From Takakia lepidozioides (lineage: Eukaryota; Streptophyta; Takakiopsida; Takakiales; Takakiaceae), in assembly GCA_030704615.1 (NCBI GenBank), contig CM060731.1, positions 49,501,241 through 49,565,240 on the forward strand: a stretch of 64,000 nucleotides of DNA, read 5' to 3'. The position numbers were made by a program, and so were the translations under genes. Positions 21,441 through 31,895 of the stretch are shown one piece after another; position 1 is the stretch's first letter, and the number at the start of each line of letters is the position of its first letter. The notes under the pieces are model-generated. The model saw nothing but the letters and a program-made list of their open reading frames with translations, had not been told where the DNA came from and searched no databases.

Positions 21441-22918
21441 GTGGAGGAGGTGCATATTGTGAGTGTCATTACGGAGTTACCCAAGGGTTTTGAGGGGAGT
21501 ACGGCTACAGGCAATAACAGTGAGAGTGGGTTCACAAGACGAGGTATTCGGTTCAGACCACCTTCACCGCCATCCTCAATTACTGTAGAGTCAGACATAG
21601 ACTCGGAGGCTTCATCAACAGGTGTGCACTTTCATTCGCCATTGTTGTGGGACGACATGGAGGAGATGTATGGAGCTACCAAGGGGCCTCGTAGGTACTC
21701 TGGAGCTGTGGGCACAATCGAGTTGGATGACTTTATCCAGGAGTTCGACAGCTGGTGTGATTTGCAGCAGATGCGCAATCCACAGCTATTCACCCTATTC
21801 ATGGCGTGGAAGAGACTGTTCCAGCATTTGGAAGGCCCGCCTATGGACGATTACCACGAGTTCAGGCGAGGACATGAAGCAGAGATTGAGGAGTGGAGGA
21901 TGTATTGGTCACCTGACTACGTCTCCATTACTCGAGGCACGACGCGACCAGTAGCTGCATCAGTACCAATAGCTCCCACTGCCAGCACTAGTAGTGGAGC
22001 AAGTAGTGCTGGTACTTCTGCAGGTGGTACCAGTTCAAAAGGTGCTACTACTCCTCCTGCCACGACTACAACACATGTGCCTAGATTCAACCCGGTGGTG
22101 GAGTTCTTCCAGGAGGTGCGGAGGAACTACCAAGGTGTACGGACAGAGAAGCTGCGAAGTTTGCAAGACTTCCAGCGCAAACCCAGTGAGAGCCTGCGAG
22201 AGGCGTACACTCGTATGAGGCGCTTGATAAGTGTGACCCAAGAGGTTACTGAAGCTCAGGCAATCCAGTTTTGGTATGGAATTCTGGACAAGGACCTCAA
22301 GAGAAGGGTACGAGATGCAACCCTGTTACAAGCAGCCCAACCCACATTAGCAGATGTGTTTCTGCTGGCTGAGCGGATTGAGCTCAACATGGTGGAGGAG
22401 CGAGTTGTTACAATTGGATTTGGCAAGGACATGCTTGCACGGGGCACAGCTGTCAGCCCACAGGCACAAGGGACTGCCCAACAGCGTGGTCAGGGGGGCA
22501 AGGTTGCCCAACCCAAGTTCCATGGAGCTTACAGGGGACCTCAGGTGCAGAGGCCCGTGGCATCTTTTGCAGGCCAACAGCAACCAGGGATGATATGTTG
22601 GATATGTGGAGGACCCCATGTCAAGAGAGATTGCCCAGAGAGTGGCAAAAGGCCGGCACAAGCACAGCCTGCACAGTTGCAGTGTAGGCATTGTGGCAAG
22701 TATGGGCATGGAGATGCCCAGTTGTTATGACTTGCATCCTGAGTTGCGCCCAGGCCAGTTCCAAGGGAACAATGGTGGCCGGGGGCAAGGTGGACCAGCC
22801 CAAAGAGGACGAGGTGGTCGGGCACGAGGTGCAGGCCAAGGGCAAGCTCCACATGGCCAAGGACGCGGAGGTCAGGGTGTTGACCAAGGCATGGCCAATC
22901 GGCTTCAGCAGCTAGAGT
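21441..22918 (+). pseudogene. gag: gag of the methyltransferase-bearing gypsy element
   Basis: A 429-residue open frame holds a low-complexity Ser/Thr/Ala linker (about residues 175-210) and a Retrotrans_gag-like region (VVEFFQEVRRNYQGVRTEKL, PSESLREAYTRMRRLI, AIQFWYGILDKDLKRRVRDA). Two Cys-His knuckles follow: CWICGGPHVKRDC, one residue short of the canonical spacing, and CRHCGKYGH. The second is cut by a one-base shift near 22715, after which the Gly/Gln/Arg-rich tail (GNNGGRGQGGPAQRGRGG) continues in another frame to 22918. The tail is typical of RNA-binding gag ends. Confidence 0.75.
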
Positions 22919-23112
22919 AGAGGCTCGCTGCCATGGCTATAGCTCAGGCGGTACCGGCTCCCAGGCGGGATGGTCCACCTCCTGCTCCTGAGGGAGGAGA
23001 TATGGGAGGCATGGGATTCATGTGCGGAACAGCACTACCACTAGAGCAGGTGGAATCTGCTGCAGCCGTGACTCGAGGAGCAGCACGAGTTCCTGAGCCA
23101 TGAGGTGCAGAG

Positions 23113-24033
23113 GTGGAGTTGGATCCACAACGTGGGGAGGCAAGCCGTCAAGCAAGGCTGCCTCAGTCATTCACCTTGGCGGAGACAGTGTCAACGCCAT
23201 CCATGGCACCTAGTTCTCGCCCGACTGTTACCGAGGCGGAGGTTTTTATGCCATTGGGGAGAGCTACACGTGCAGCACTGACACCTGCTACCAAGGCTAG
23301 TGCAGCCGGTGTGTTGTTGGGGGGCAGCCACCTCTGTGTGTCAAGCCCCACTGTTCTCGGCAACCATGATTGCGACGTCGGGAGTGAGACCAGCTGCAGT
23401 GTTCAGACTAGCAGCAACACTCTGCGAGAGTGGAGAGGTCACTTTATCTTCTGCGGAGTTAGTGGAAGGTGTAGTGGCAGAGGGATCCTCGGATTTGAGG
23501 GTCAAGACTGCCACGGCAGCGCCCTGGCAAGCTGCAGCTGCCAGATTGACGGAGCTGCCAGCTAGGCCAGCCTTTGAGCGCGCCACGGTGACACCTGGAG
23601 TTGTCTTGTTAGACAACCAGGGAGGCATTTTCACTTGAGTGGACCGGCAGGCAAGAAGTACCGGCCACTGCGGGTCTTGTTGGACTCAGGAGCTCAGCCA
23701 CTGATGTTGGGCAGAGCTGCTATTGCAGGTTTGGGCCTCATGGAGGCGGATATGGAGCCTTGTCCTTTCCAGATACAGACATCTCTGGGAGGATCAGAGC
23801 AGGCTCGGGGCATGACACGGCATCAGTTGGCCATTAGACTGCAGCCGGATCATCCTATCGATGGCTCAGTAATGCGAGCCAAGGCCATTGTGACAGACGC
23901 AGTCTCTTACATGTCCTCGTTGGTGGGGCAGTGTTATACCCCATGGGCTTCACCCTGGACTTTTGGGAGGAGTCAGCATCCTCCAGGCCTGGATGGCAGT
24001 CAGGCGATGGTCGCCGTGCACAGCTCCCTGTGA
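23113..24033 (+). pseudogene. Retroviral-type aspartic protease region
   Basis: A spacer with frameshifts and stops at 22918 and 23101 is followed, from about 23635, by RPLRVLLDSGAQPLMLGRAA, with DSGA as the catalytic Asp motif, and IAGLGLMEADMEP. The typical closing part, LVGGAVLYPMGF, appears after a frame change near 23920 and then runs into the methyltransferase frame. It would cut the polyprotein. Confidence 0.7.
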
Positions 24034-25442
24034 CATTCATTGGGGGTATAGCGGCTGCCCAGCGGGGCAAGATGCCAACACTAGCCGCCTTTACAGCTGC
24101 AGTTAGTTGGCCTGGAGAGTTGCTGGAAGGCAATGCCCATGCAGAGGATGTGCCACCTCCAGCAAAGCAGGATGACATGCATGGTATGGCGGAGTTGCCT
24201 GCCATGGTTGCTCACACTCCATTGTGGGGTACGAGCAAGGATTTGCAGCAGGTTGCTGATCGACGGGTGCAACAAGCCTGGGTAGAGGCTTTTGTTCCGT
24301 CAGGAGAGGAGGAGAGTGCGGGTATTGCACCAGGACCACCTCAGTTGTCACCATTGGATACCACACCTATTGTGTGGCAGTATCCGGATGAAGGCATTTG
24401 CCTTCTGGACTTGTTTGGCGGGATCAGCACCGGATTGACTGCTGTACTACAGGCAGGTGTACGAGTTCGACGTTACCTGTATGTGGAGAGGGATGAGACT
24501 GCACGACGCGTCTCACTGCGCCATGTTGCTCAGTTGGTACAGCAATACCGTGACTTGTTGCCTGTGTCTGTAGTTCGTGGATACCAACAAGCCTTGCCAG
24601 CAGACATTTCCTTGTTGGGGGCGCAAAATTTGGAGCAGGTTGGCTCCATTGATCTGATAGTGGCAGGTTGGCCCTGCCAAGGGCATTCATCAGCCGGGCA
24701 TGACAATGGATTGCGAGACTCGAGGACGGGTCTGTTTTTTTAGGAGATGGTGCGGGTTTTGCGCCACTTGCAGCTTCATCAAGCTGTATCTCCAGCATAC
24801 ATCTTGGAGAATGTACCACTGATGGGTGATTCTCGGGCCAGGGTGATGGCCAGTGTGCATCAAGTTCGGTCGTGGCTTGGGTCAGCAGTGCTGCTGGATG
24901 CAGCTGCAGTGGGATCACGGGCTCATCGTCCACGGCTTTGGTGGACTAATTTGATGCCACCCGCACTGCTCAAGCGTGCATATGATGGGGTGCCGCGGCC
25001 AGCACACCTCACCGTGGATGGCATTTTGGACACAGGGAGGCAGTCTCAACGTGTGAGACACGATGACCGTTCGCCTTTGGCAGTGGTCAACAGGGTGGGT
25101 CAACCACGAGCAGCATTACCTACACTGCTCAGCTTCCCAGGATCCCATGCTTTTCGGGATGGTGGACCTGGCCTCTTGTGGGATAGCCAGTTGCAGCAGT
25201 TAGTGGAGCCTAATGCCGACGAGCGAGAGCGGGCTATGGGGTTTTCCACTGGGACCACGGGGGTGCCTTCTCTTTCTGAGGCATCACGGCGTCAGGTGTT
25301 GGGGCAAGCAATGGATCTCAATTGCTTGACTTGGATTATCAGCTTGGCTATGGCTGAGCAACGTAGAGTGCGGAGTGCACTCCCCTTCATGGTCTCTCTG
25401 CCTACCGAGACGGTACAGCAGCGAGTGGGGGCGAGCCGGTGA
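23931..25442 (+). pseudogene. C5 cytosine DNA methyltransferase embedded between protease and RT; one stop codon
   Basis: C5 methyltransferases move a methyl group from S-adenosylmethionine to cytosine. The usual motif order is visible. Motif I is LLDLFGGISTGLTAVLQAG (from about 24402), then YLYVERDE. Motif IV is LIVAGWPCQGHSSAG, with the catalytic Cys of PCQ at 24675, then GLRDSRTGLFF. Motif VI is ILENVP (about 24805), motif VIII GSRAHRPRLWW, a region of about 90 residues that would recognise target DNA, then motif IX (NADERERAMGF) and motif X (RRQVLGQAMDLNC). A TAG at 24740 splits the frame right after LFF in a T run; otherwise about 350 residues of the domain are intact. Codon use and orientation match the surrounding pol. 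Such methyltransferase-bearing LTR elements are known from dinoflagellates and the alga Klebsormidium. Confidence 0.85.
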
Positions 25443-26900
25443 GGACCACGAGGTGTAGACATCCATGGCACACGTGGGAGGTGCTCGAGGTCCAAAGGGA
25501 GTTGGCAGCCAAGGCAGCTGTGATGGATGAGGTTGGGGATTCTTCTCGGGATGAGGAGGTTTTCAATGATGACTTGATGGGGCAGGATGAGGCCTTGTCA
25601 TTGACTGAGCAGGAAGGAAGTACTGCTCAAGAGGTTGCAGCATAGCAACCACGGGACGCGTCCTCTACCCCTAAGCCCACTGGACTTAAGGTTGCAGTTA
25701 CGGAGGACAATTGGGAGCCTGACATTGGACCCATTGTCACCGGAGGAGAGAGACGACGTATACGGCGGTTCCTGAGGGCTTACAAGAATTGCTTTGCCTT
25801 CAGTTTGAAGGACTTGGGAGCACTGAAGGGTCAAGAGATCCGTATTGAGTTGGCCACTGACACGCCAATCTTTCGGAGACCCTATAGATACAGTGACATG
25901 GAGAGGTCTTTGATTCAGATGAGGACTCAAGATCTCTGGGAGGCAGGTTTGGTGGAGCTCTCTGGTGGAGAGTATGCTTCAGCCACAGTGATGCCAGCTA
26001 AGAAGGATGTCTATGGCAATTGGACGGAGAGACGTATGTGCGGTGATTACCGGCCTGTAAATCGTCAGACCAAGTCCGATAGGTATGCCATGCCAACACC
26101 AAAAGAGATCTTTGATGCCATTGGGCATTCCAAGGTCTTTAGCACGTTGGATTTACGATCCGGATATCACCAGTTGCCGATCAAGGAGGCGGATAAGCAA
26201 AAGACGGCATTCTGGGGGATCAATGAGCACGGGAAGGATTGCCTATACCAGTGGCGGTTCTTACCATTTGGGCTTAAAAACGCTCCCGCTGAGTTTCAAA
26301 GAGTCATGGACATGATTCTAGCAGGGGTGGAGTTTGCTCGGTGCTACATAGAGATGACATCATCATCTTTAGTGCTACGGTGGAGGAGCATGAGAGACAC
26401 CTTCAGGGGGTATTTGAGCGCTTAAGGACACACGGATTGAAGTTACATCCGGGCAAGTGCAAGTTTTTCCACAACCAGATTGAGTATCTGGGTCACATGA
26501 TATATCCTGGAGGATTGGGGTACAGCAGACTAAGGTAGAGTCCATTGCACAGGTTCCACGCCCCACGGATGTGAGCCGAGTTCGAGCTTTCATGGGGTTA
26601 GCAAACTATTACAGACGGTTTGTTAAGGGATTCAGTGCCATTGCAAAGGCTCTAACCAAGCTGACCAAGGTGGACCAGGAGTGGCAGTGGGAAGATGAGC
26701 AAGAACAAGCTTTTCAAGAGCTCAAGGCGAGGTTGACCTCGGCGCCCATCTTGAGACGACCTATCAGGGGGCGTCCTTTTCAGCTGCATACAGATTGGAG
26801 CATGCTGGGGCTTGGAGCGGTGCTCACACAGGTGGATGATGAGGGAAGAGAGTTCGTAGTGGCTTATGCTAGCCGCTCGAACAATGCTTGCAGAGTCTAA
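25443..26900 (+). pseudogene. pol: Reverse transcriptase and start of RNase H
   Basis: After an acidic linker (25443-25645, a stop, then about 25660-25800) the RT begins with FRRPYRYSDMERSLIQ. It continues with VMPAKKDVYGNWTERRMCGD, VFSTLDLRSGYHQLPI and FLPFGLKNAPAEFQRVMD. The catalytic YIDD box at about 26343-26355 is broken by two extra bases (GA). A further frameshift lies near 26520, then VRAFMGLANYYRRFVKGF and the RNase H start FQLHTDWSMLGLGAVL. The order of motifs is standard for Ty3/gypsy pol. Confidence 0.85.
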
Positions 26901-28370
26901 GTATAGCTCATATGAGGGAGAATGCTTAGCTGCAGTGTGGGCCGTGGCACACTTCAGGTGCTATCTATGCAATCTCTTCACCCTTGTCACGGATCACCAA
27001 CCACTCAAGTGGTTGATGGAGTCAGACAAGCTTACGGGGAAGCTTGCACGGTGGGCACTCATCCTTCAAGAGTATGACTTCCAGGTGGTGCATCGACCGG
27101 GTTTGGTCAATCGCAATGCAGATGGGTTGAGTCGCAATCCATGCACGAGCCAGCAGGATGACACTGGAGCTCGGTGGCATGGTGAGACGGACGAGGAGAT
27201 GGTGCCCGGATGGCATGCATCTGCATTTCTGTGTATCTTGGCAGCGGAAGGCCAGGTTGGACCTGCAACAGGGATGACTGTAGATCAAGTGTCTGAGGAC
27301 CCTGAGGCCAGCAATGAGCAAGGTGGCGCCAAAGATATACATGAGGATTCAGTTGTGTTGGACTACCTCCGCACTGGAGACACGGCAGCCACTGTGACTG
27401 CCAAGGAGAGGGATCGGATCCTACAACGAGCCAAGAGGTTCAAGTGGGAGGGGACACACCTGCTCCGAGTGTGGGAGGATGGTCGAGTGAGGATTGTGCC
27501 TCACCCAACACAGCGGGCACGGTTAGTGCGCCATGCCCATGAGGAGTTGGGGCATTTTGGGGTGCGACCGCACTCATAGTCTACTGCAGGGGCAGTATTG
27601 GTGGCGTGGTATGCACACAGAGGTGCAACAATTTGTGGCTAGGTGCATGGTGTGTGACAGGGTGCGTGCTTCATTCAACGCCCCTACTCCACAATTGCAC
27701 CCTCTTCCGATCATGGGATTGGGCTACAGGTGGAGTCTTGACTTCGCAGGGCCGTTGCCACTGACCATGCGCCACAACAAGTACGTGTTGGTGATGGTGG
27801 AGCACTTCTCCAAGTGGATTGAATTGGTTCCATTGCCTGATAAGGCTAGTGAGGGAGCTGCGTATGCATTCTGGATTGTGTGCTTAGCCGATTCGGTGCT
27901 CCAGCTGAGGTACTCACGGACCAAGGGAGAGAGTTCTTGGGGGAGTTTCAGGCTTTGTGTGACAAGGCCTTGATAGACCACCGCACCACTTCTCGGGATC
28001 ATCCTGAGGCCGATGGCTTGGCAGAGAGAGTTGTTCAGACAGTAAAGAGGGGTTTGCGCAGTATGGCTTGCAGAAGGGACACCTAGGAGATTGGGACCTT
28101 CAGTTACCCTGGTTAGCCATGGGCTACAGGTTCAGCAAGCAAGCATCACTTGCCTCCTTCTCACCATACTTTTCTTCTCTTTGGCCGAGAGCCGATTTGC
28201 CTACATCCATTCGCAGAGAAGCTGCTACAGTTCTTAACCTTGACGATCCGGACGTGGGGCACGTGCATGTGAGCAGCGTGCAGAGTTGTTCAAGAGAGTC
28301 ATGCCCATGGCTTTCGAGAAGCCTGGCTTTTCGAGAACCTTGCCATTGCACAACACCGTGATCCGTTGAG
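26866..28370 (+). pseudogene. pol: RNase H end and integrase
   Basis: RNase H continues with SYEGECLAAVWAVAHFRCYL and VTDHQPLKWLM, then the connection ALILQEYDFQVVHRPG and NADGLSR. The integrase HHCC zinc finger has RHAHEELGHFG and CMVCDRV (frame break near 27575). The catalytic triad is in WSLDFAGPLP, LTDQGREFLGEF and EADGLAERVVQTVKRG, the last two after a frame change near 27890. Three or more frameshifts make it inactive. Confidence 0.8.
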
Positions 28371-28372
28371 TT

Positions 28373-28789
28373 ATGCTACCATACGTGGTGGGGGCTACGT
28401 CCTGGGGTTCGGAAGATTCAACCCTGGTGACTATGTCTATCTGCAGCAACTGCTCCTACGACCCTGGATGTGACTGCAGGACATGTTATTTTGAGGGTTC
28501 GAGAGGTCTTGCCCTCAGGCGTCTTGGTCTTGGAGGGTCGGGATGGCATACTTGGAAGGACCATGTGCGTAATTGTGCGCCATGTCACCTTCCGAATGTC
28601 GATGGCAGGATTGACCCAAACCGGGCAGTGGTATCTGCAGGTTTGAGGTGCATGTTGTGTGGGTTTGCTAAAGGGGCAGCCACCTGCTGTGTCGATCGAT
28701 GCTCTGAGGGTTGGCATATGGGATGCTTGACTCCACCTCTTGAGATGGTTCCAGATGGGGATTGGTTATGTCCACATTGCATTGGATAG
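28373..28789 (+). pseudogene. C-terminal tail with a PHD finger, after integrase
   Basis: After integrase, a stretch with HVILRVREVLPSGVLVLEG (about 28477, second frame) and DHVRNCAPCHLPNVDGRI leads to a C4HC3 PHD finger at 28644-28785: LRCMLCGFAKGAATCC, VDRCSEGWHMGC, LTPPLEMVPDGDWLCPHC. PHD fingers generally read histone H3 tails; the Trp-x-Cys-x2-Cys end and the GWHMGC core are intact. It occupies the place where chromoviruses carry a chromodomain, so it may guide integration. A small frame change before it is likely. Confidence 0.8.
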
Positions 28790-29047
28790 TGGGAGTGGAT
28801 ACAACCATGGAAGGCTAACAAGCAACGCAAGGCCCAGCTACTAGGAGACCTTGAACACACGAGATCCTGGCTCAAGTTCACAGATTGCAAGACGGCGACT
28901 AACGATGGGGCTACTCTTGTACCCGGCCCCTTGGTCTATAGAGTTTGAGTACAATAGGGACAGTGATAGAGGACTTGTACGGCTGTGGCTATTACATCTT
29001 GTAGCTATCTGGAGGTAGAGGGACCTATCCACCGCTAGGGGGGCGAT

Positions 29048-29133
29048 TGTGCAGACTTACTTTATTGTGCATATATGTGTGGTGTGTTTGGACAGCGATG
29101 TAATTGTGTAGCGATATGTATGCTCACGACAGC
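29048..29133 (+). repeat. 86-bp direct repeat, copy 1, left of LTR B
   Basis: TGTGCAGACTTACTTTATTG and the following bases recur at about 29494-29579 on the other side of LTR B with a handful of differences. Copy 1 follows the purine-rich AGGGGGGCGAT, which could be a polypurine tract, so the repeat may be the start of an LTR. Confidence 0.75.
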
Positions 29134-29488
29134 TGTCAAGTTAAATAAGCACAGTGTGAAAACAACTAGAATAAAACTAGTTATTTGTATTTAACACTTG
29201 GATTTAGGTCAAGTGTTAAATCAGGTGTCAAGTTTAGTTTGACACCTGGTCCGTGTTATCTTCACGAGAGCGGCAGTCGCGCGGGTCATCTTTCTCGAGT
29301 TGAGCCTGCGCGACCGAGCTCCTTCATGCGTTTAGATTTGAGTGTGCTTATGATGGGAGTGTAGGTTGTTGTGGGGTGGAGTCCCCATAGCTTGGGGTGC
29401 CCCTGGCTCGACTTTTGTTTTAAAGAGTGATAGCGATGGATTCATGTTGTTTCTGGTGTGAGCAGTGTGTTTTCTAGTTTTCTTATCA
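29134..29488 (+). mobile_element. 3' LTR (copy B) with a hairpin array
   Basis: 355 bp from TGTCAAG to TTATCA. In order it holds perfect or near-perfect stems: AACTAG/CTAGTT, TTTAACACTTG/CAAGTGTTAAA, CAGGTGTCAA/TTGACACCTG, a GC-rich stem GTCGCGC/GCGCGAC capped by the loop region TCATCTTTCTCGAGTTGA, and CCCCA/TGGGG. The capped loop includes the 16 bases complementary to the primer-site candidate at 18041. Copies A and C share its ends and several stems. Confidence 0.7.
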
Positions 29489-29493
29489 CTTAT

Positions 29494-29579
29494 TGTGACA
29501 GATTACTTTATTGTGCATATATGTGTGGTGTGGTTTGGACAGCGATGTAGTTGTGTAGCGATATGTATGCGCACGACAA
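29494..29579 (+). repeat. 86-bp direct repeat, copy 2, right of LTR B
   Basis: Starts TGTGACAGATTACTTTATTG and matches 29048-29133 with few changes. Only CTTAT separates it from the end of LTR B. Confidence 0.75.
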
Positions 29580-29589
29580 TAACAAAATT

Positions 29590-30934
29590 TGTACAACACA
29601 AGTTTTTGCAATCGGATTCCGAGCTAGCTAAGCCGGGCTAAGCATGCATTTCCTCCCCCACGATCCAAGGTTGATGTCTCCATCAACGCTTCTTCCGCTT
29701 TTGAGGTCGCCCTTCGAAAGCTACAACCGCCTCGGATGCGTTTCCTATTTTTGAGGCACGCACCCAAGATGCCTCCACATGATGATAGCCCTTCCATTTC
29801 ACGAGATATTCCGTTTCTCAATTCTTGAACCTCCTCGACTTAAGCACTGCCTCCACCTCGTACTCAGGTTCATTTTCATGATCCAACAGCACAGGTGGCG
29901 GACGCAATACTTGATGCCGATTCGGACGCGCTTCATCTTTGAAGTAAGGCTTCAAAAAGGAGACGTGGAATACCGGATGCACCTTGCTATTTGCCGGCAG
30001 CTCCAATTCATACACATCCTCATTCATAACCTTCCGGATGCGAAAGGGTCCCGCATATGGAGGTACAAACTTCGGACTCACTTCCGGAGGTAGTCGGAAA
30101 TTCTTGATGTTCAACCAGACCTCCGTGCTTGCCTCAAACTTAACTTCCCTCCGCTTCCGATTCGTCTACCGTTCATACCGTTTCCTAGCTTTGACAATGT
30201 TGTACTTTGCGAGCTTCAACAAACGCTCGCGTTCTTCCAGCACCGCTGCTGCTGCCGATTCCTCAACGTCTTAGGCGGCCCAACTTGTCGGCACCAAAGG
30301 TGTTTTTCCATAGACCAATACGAAAGGGGAAACTCCCGATGCGGAGTATTTTGTGTTATTATAACAGAACTCTGCCGCATCCAAGTGCTCCACCCAGTCC
30401 GATTTGTCTGTCGACACGTAATTCCGCAAGATCTGTTTCACCACGGAATTCACCCTTTCCATTTGGCCGTTCGTCGTAGGTCGGAAAGCGGTGCTCATCT
30501 TGAGCTTCGTCCCCATTTTCTTCCAAAGTGCCCTCCAAAATTTACTTGTAAACTTTGGATCGCAGTCCGAGACAATATCCTTCGGGAGTCCATGATGCTT
30601 GAAGACGTGGGCGAAGTAAAGTCGTTCCGCCTCCTGCGCCGTTGTTGTCTCCTTGGTGGGGATGAAATGACCCATTTTACGGAACCTATCCACCACCACC
30701 ATGATTGCATCAAATCCTTTTGACAGCGGTATAGCAGTCATGAAATCCATCGAGACACTTTCCCAAGACCCCTCTGGAATAGGCAAGGGTTGTAACAGCC
30801 CCGCTTGCTTTTTGTACTCACTCCGGTTTTTTTGGCATGTGGTGCATGTCTTGACATACTCCTCGGGCTACTCCCTCAATTTGGCCCAGAAATACTATTT
30901 CTTTAGGAGTGTCGCGGTGCGCTTGGCTCCGCGC
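29590..30934 (-). pseudogene. pol: 3' part of a chromovirus: integrase and chromodomain
   Basis: On the minus strand from 30934: a zinc-finger remnant CTTCQKNRSEYKKQAG, then an open integrase core (30786 to 30271) with WESVSMDFMTAIPLSKGFD, IVSDCDPKFTSKFWRALW and NGQMERVNSVVKQILRNYV supplying D, D and E. Its C-terminal part has AGPFRIRKVMNEDVYELELP and HPVFHVSFLKPYF. A chromodomain (YEVEAVLKSRRFKN, a stop at about 29818, then ETEYLVKWKGYHHVEASWV) ends near 29650. Chromodomains bind methylated histone H3 and target integration. Everything upstream of the zinc finger is missing; it stops where LTR C begins. Confidence 0.85.
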
Positions 30935-31250
30935 TGTCAAGTTATTTTACCACTAGTGTGAAGTTAGCTAGGAAATAGCTAGCTTTTATATATTGACATT
31001 TGGGATTGACCCAAGTGTCAATCCAGGGGCCAATACGTGTTTGGGCACCTGACGTTGTTATCTTCACGGCAGATCGCGGTGGGCTCATCTTTCTCGAGTT
31101 GAGCCTCACTGCATCTAGCTATGGCGCCGTAGTGTGGATTCCCCATGGCGTGGGTGCACTTGGCTTGACTTAATATATGAGTGATGTTTTCATGTGCAAG
31201 TATGTGAGTTTGAGAGAGCTTGTGTGCTTGTATCATTCATTTCCTTATCA
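30935..31250 (+). mobile_element. Diverged LTR (copy C) of the 17906-29488 family
   Basis: 316 bp from TGTCAAG to TTATCA, with the same series of stems as copy B but different bases in them: ATTGACATTTGG/CCAAGTGTCAAT, CAGGGGCC/GGGCACCTG, GTGGGCTCA/TGAGCCTCAC, and the identical loop ATCTTTCTCGAGTT. It is followed by CTCGAGAAAGAT (31251-31262), complementary to that loop, and by leader sequence similar to 18057-18135. No internal coding region follows, so it is a truncated element. Confidence 0.65.
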
Positions 31251-31520
31251 CTCGAGAAAGATCAGTTCGAGTCTGTGAGTGCCAGGTTCGAGTTAGTTGT
31301 AGCACTTGTGTTTTCAGATCATGAGAAGCGGTTCAGCCTAGAGTGCAGGGAGCCGTGCATGAGCCTATCCAAAACGGATAGAGTGCAAAGGCGAACAAGT
31401 TGCAGGTTTGCCATGGATAGAGAGGCGGGTAGCCTATGTTGAAGAGCGGCGTTGCATAGCTCAACGCTATGGCAACCAAGTTTGGGCTTCTAGTGTGAAG
31501 CGGAGGAGAGTGTCACCTGT
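31251..31520 (+). other. Primer-site candidate and leader of the truncated element C
   Basis: CTCGAGAAAGAT is exactly complementary to 31087-31098 in LTR C. The leader shares TGTGAGTGC(C/A)AGGT and GTAGCACTTG-like phrases with the element at 17906. Homology fades by about 31330 and nothing recognisable follows to 31520. Confidence 0.5.
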
Positions 31521-31539
31521 AGGGTTGAAAGTTTTGCAC

Positions 31540-31890
31540 CATTAAAGCAAATATTCCCTTGAGTGGCTCAGAGCTAAGATCTCAATACACTTTGAACATT
31601 CTGCTTAAATCTACCTTGATGCACCAGACAAATGGAGATAAGCTCCACTGTTGCAGTCACAATTAAATTGAACTTGGGTTCAATTATGTATGTACTGTAT
31701 CAAATATTTCCCAGTTATCAATCTGAGAGACAGCTTCTTGCAATGACTTAGTTCAAAGATAAATCTATCATCTACTTGCGGTTATGGGTACAATACCAAG
31801 CAAGAATACAACACAATTACATTGCCTCTTCACAACTTCGTAGATGGAAGAGCACACAGAGATGGACGGCACTTTCCTACATAAGAAGAT
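31540..31890. repeat. Dispersed repeat related to 2145-2420; downstream region of the SURNod19-like gene
   Basis: CCCTTGAGTGGCT...CTCAATACACTTT and CAATCTGAGAGACAGCTT resemble phrases at 2149-2190 and 2290-2310. No coding potential seen. Confidence 0.4.
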
Positions 31891-31895
31891 TAAGG

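Larger units (their letters stand above)
17906..29488 (+). mobile_element. 11.6-kb gypsy element encoding a DNA methyltransferase and a PHD finger
   Basis: The two ends carry near-identical LTR sequence starting TGTCAAGTTAAATAAGCACA and ending TTATCA. Over the roughly 135 bases they share I see one substitution, so they look like a pair from one recent element. In order the interior holds: a primer-site candidate complementary to the LTR, a short leader, captured host-gene fragments, an unidentified ORF (20172-20921), gag, protease, C5 DNA methyltransferase, reverse transcriptase, RNase H, integrase and a PHD finger, all retroelement parts on the plus strand. Many frameshifts show this copy is inactive. 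The flanks (TATAA and CTTAT) do not form a target duplication, and the ends of LTR B are complicated by an 86-bp repeat. A nested origin, in which the LTR pair and the pol region had different histories, cannot be ruled out. Confidence 0.65.

Noticed and set aside
23341-23638. Overlapping frames on both strands at 23163-23638
   Set aside because: Shadows of the gag-protease linker; the element's own frame explains the openness.
29134-29330. Hammerhead ribozyme in the LTR hairpin array (retrozyme)
   Set aside because: Neither strand shows the CUGANGA...GAAA core in the right arrangement. Another ribozyme type cannot be excluded.
30935-31250. LTR C as the partner of LTR B around the chromovirus piece
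   Set aside because: B and C are too diverged to be a pair from one insertion, whereas A and B differ by about one base.
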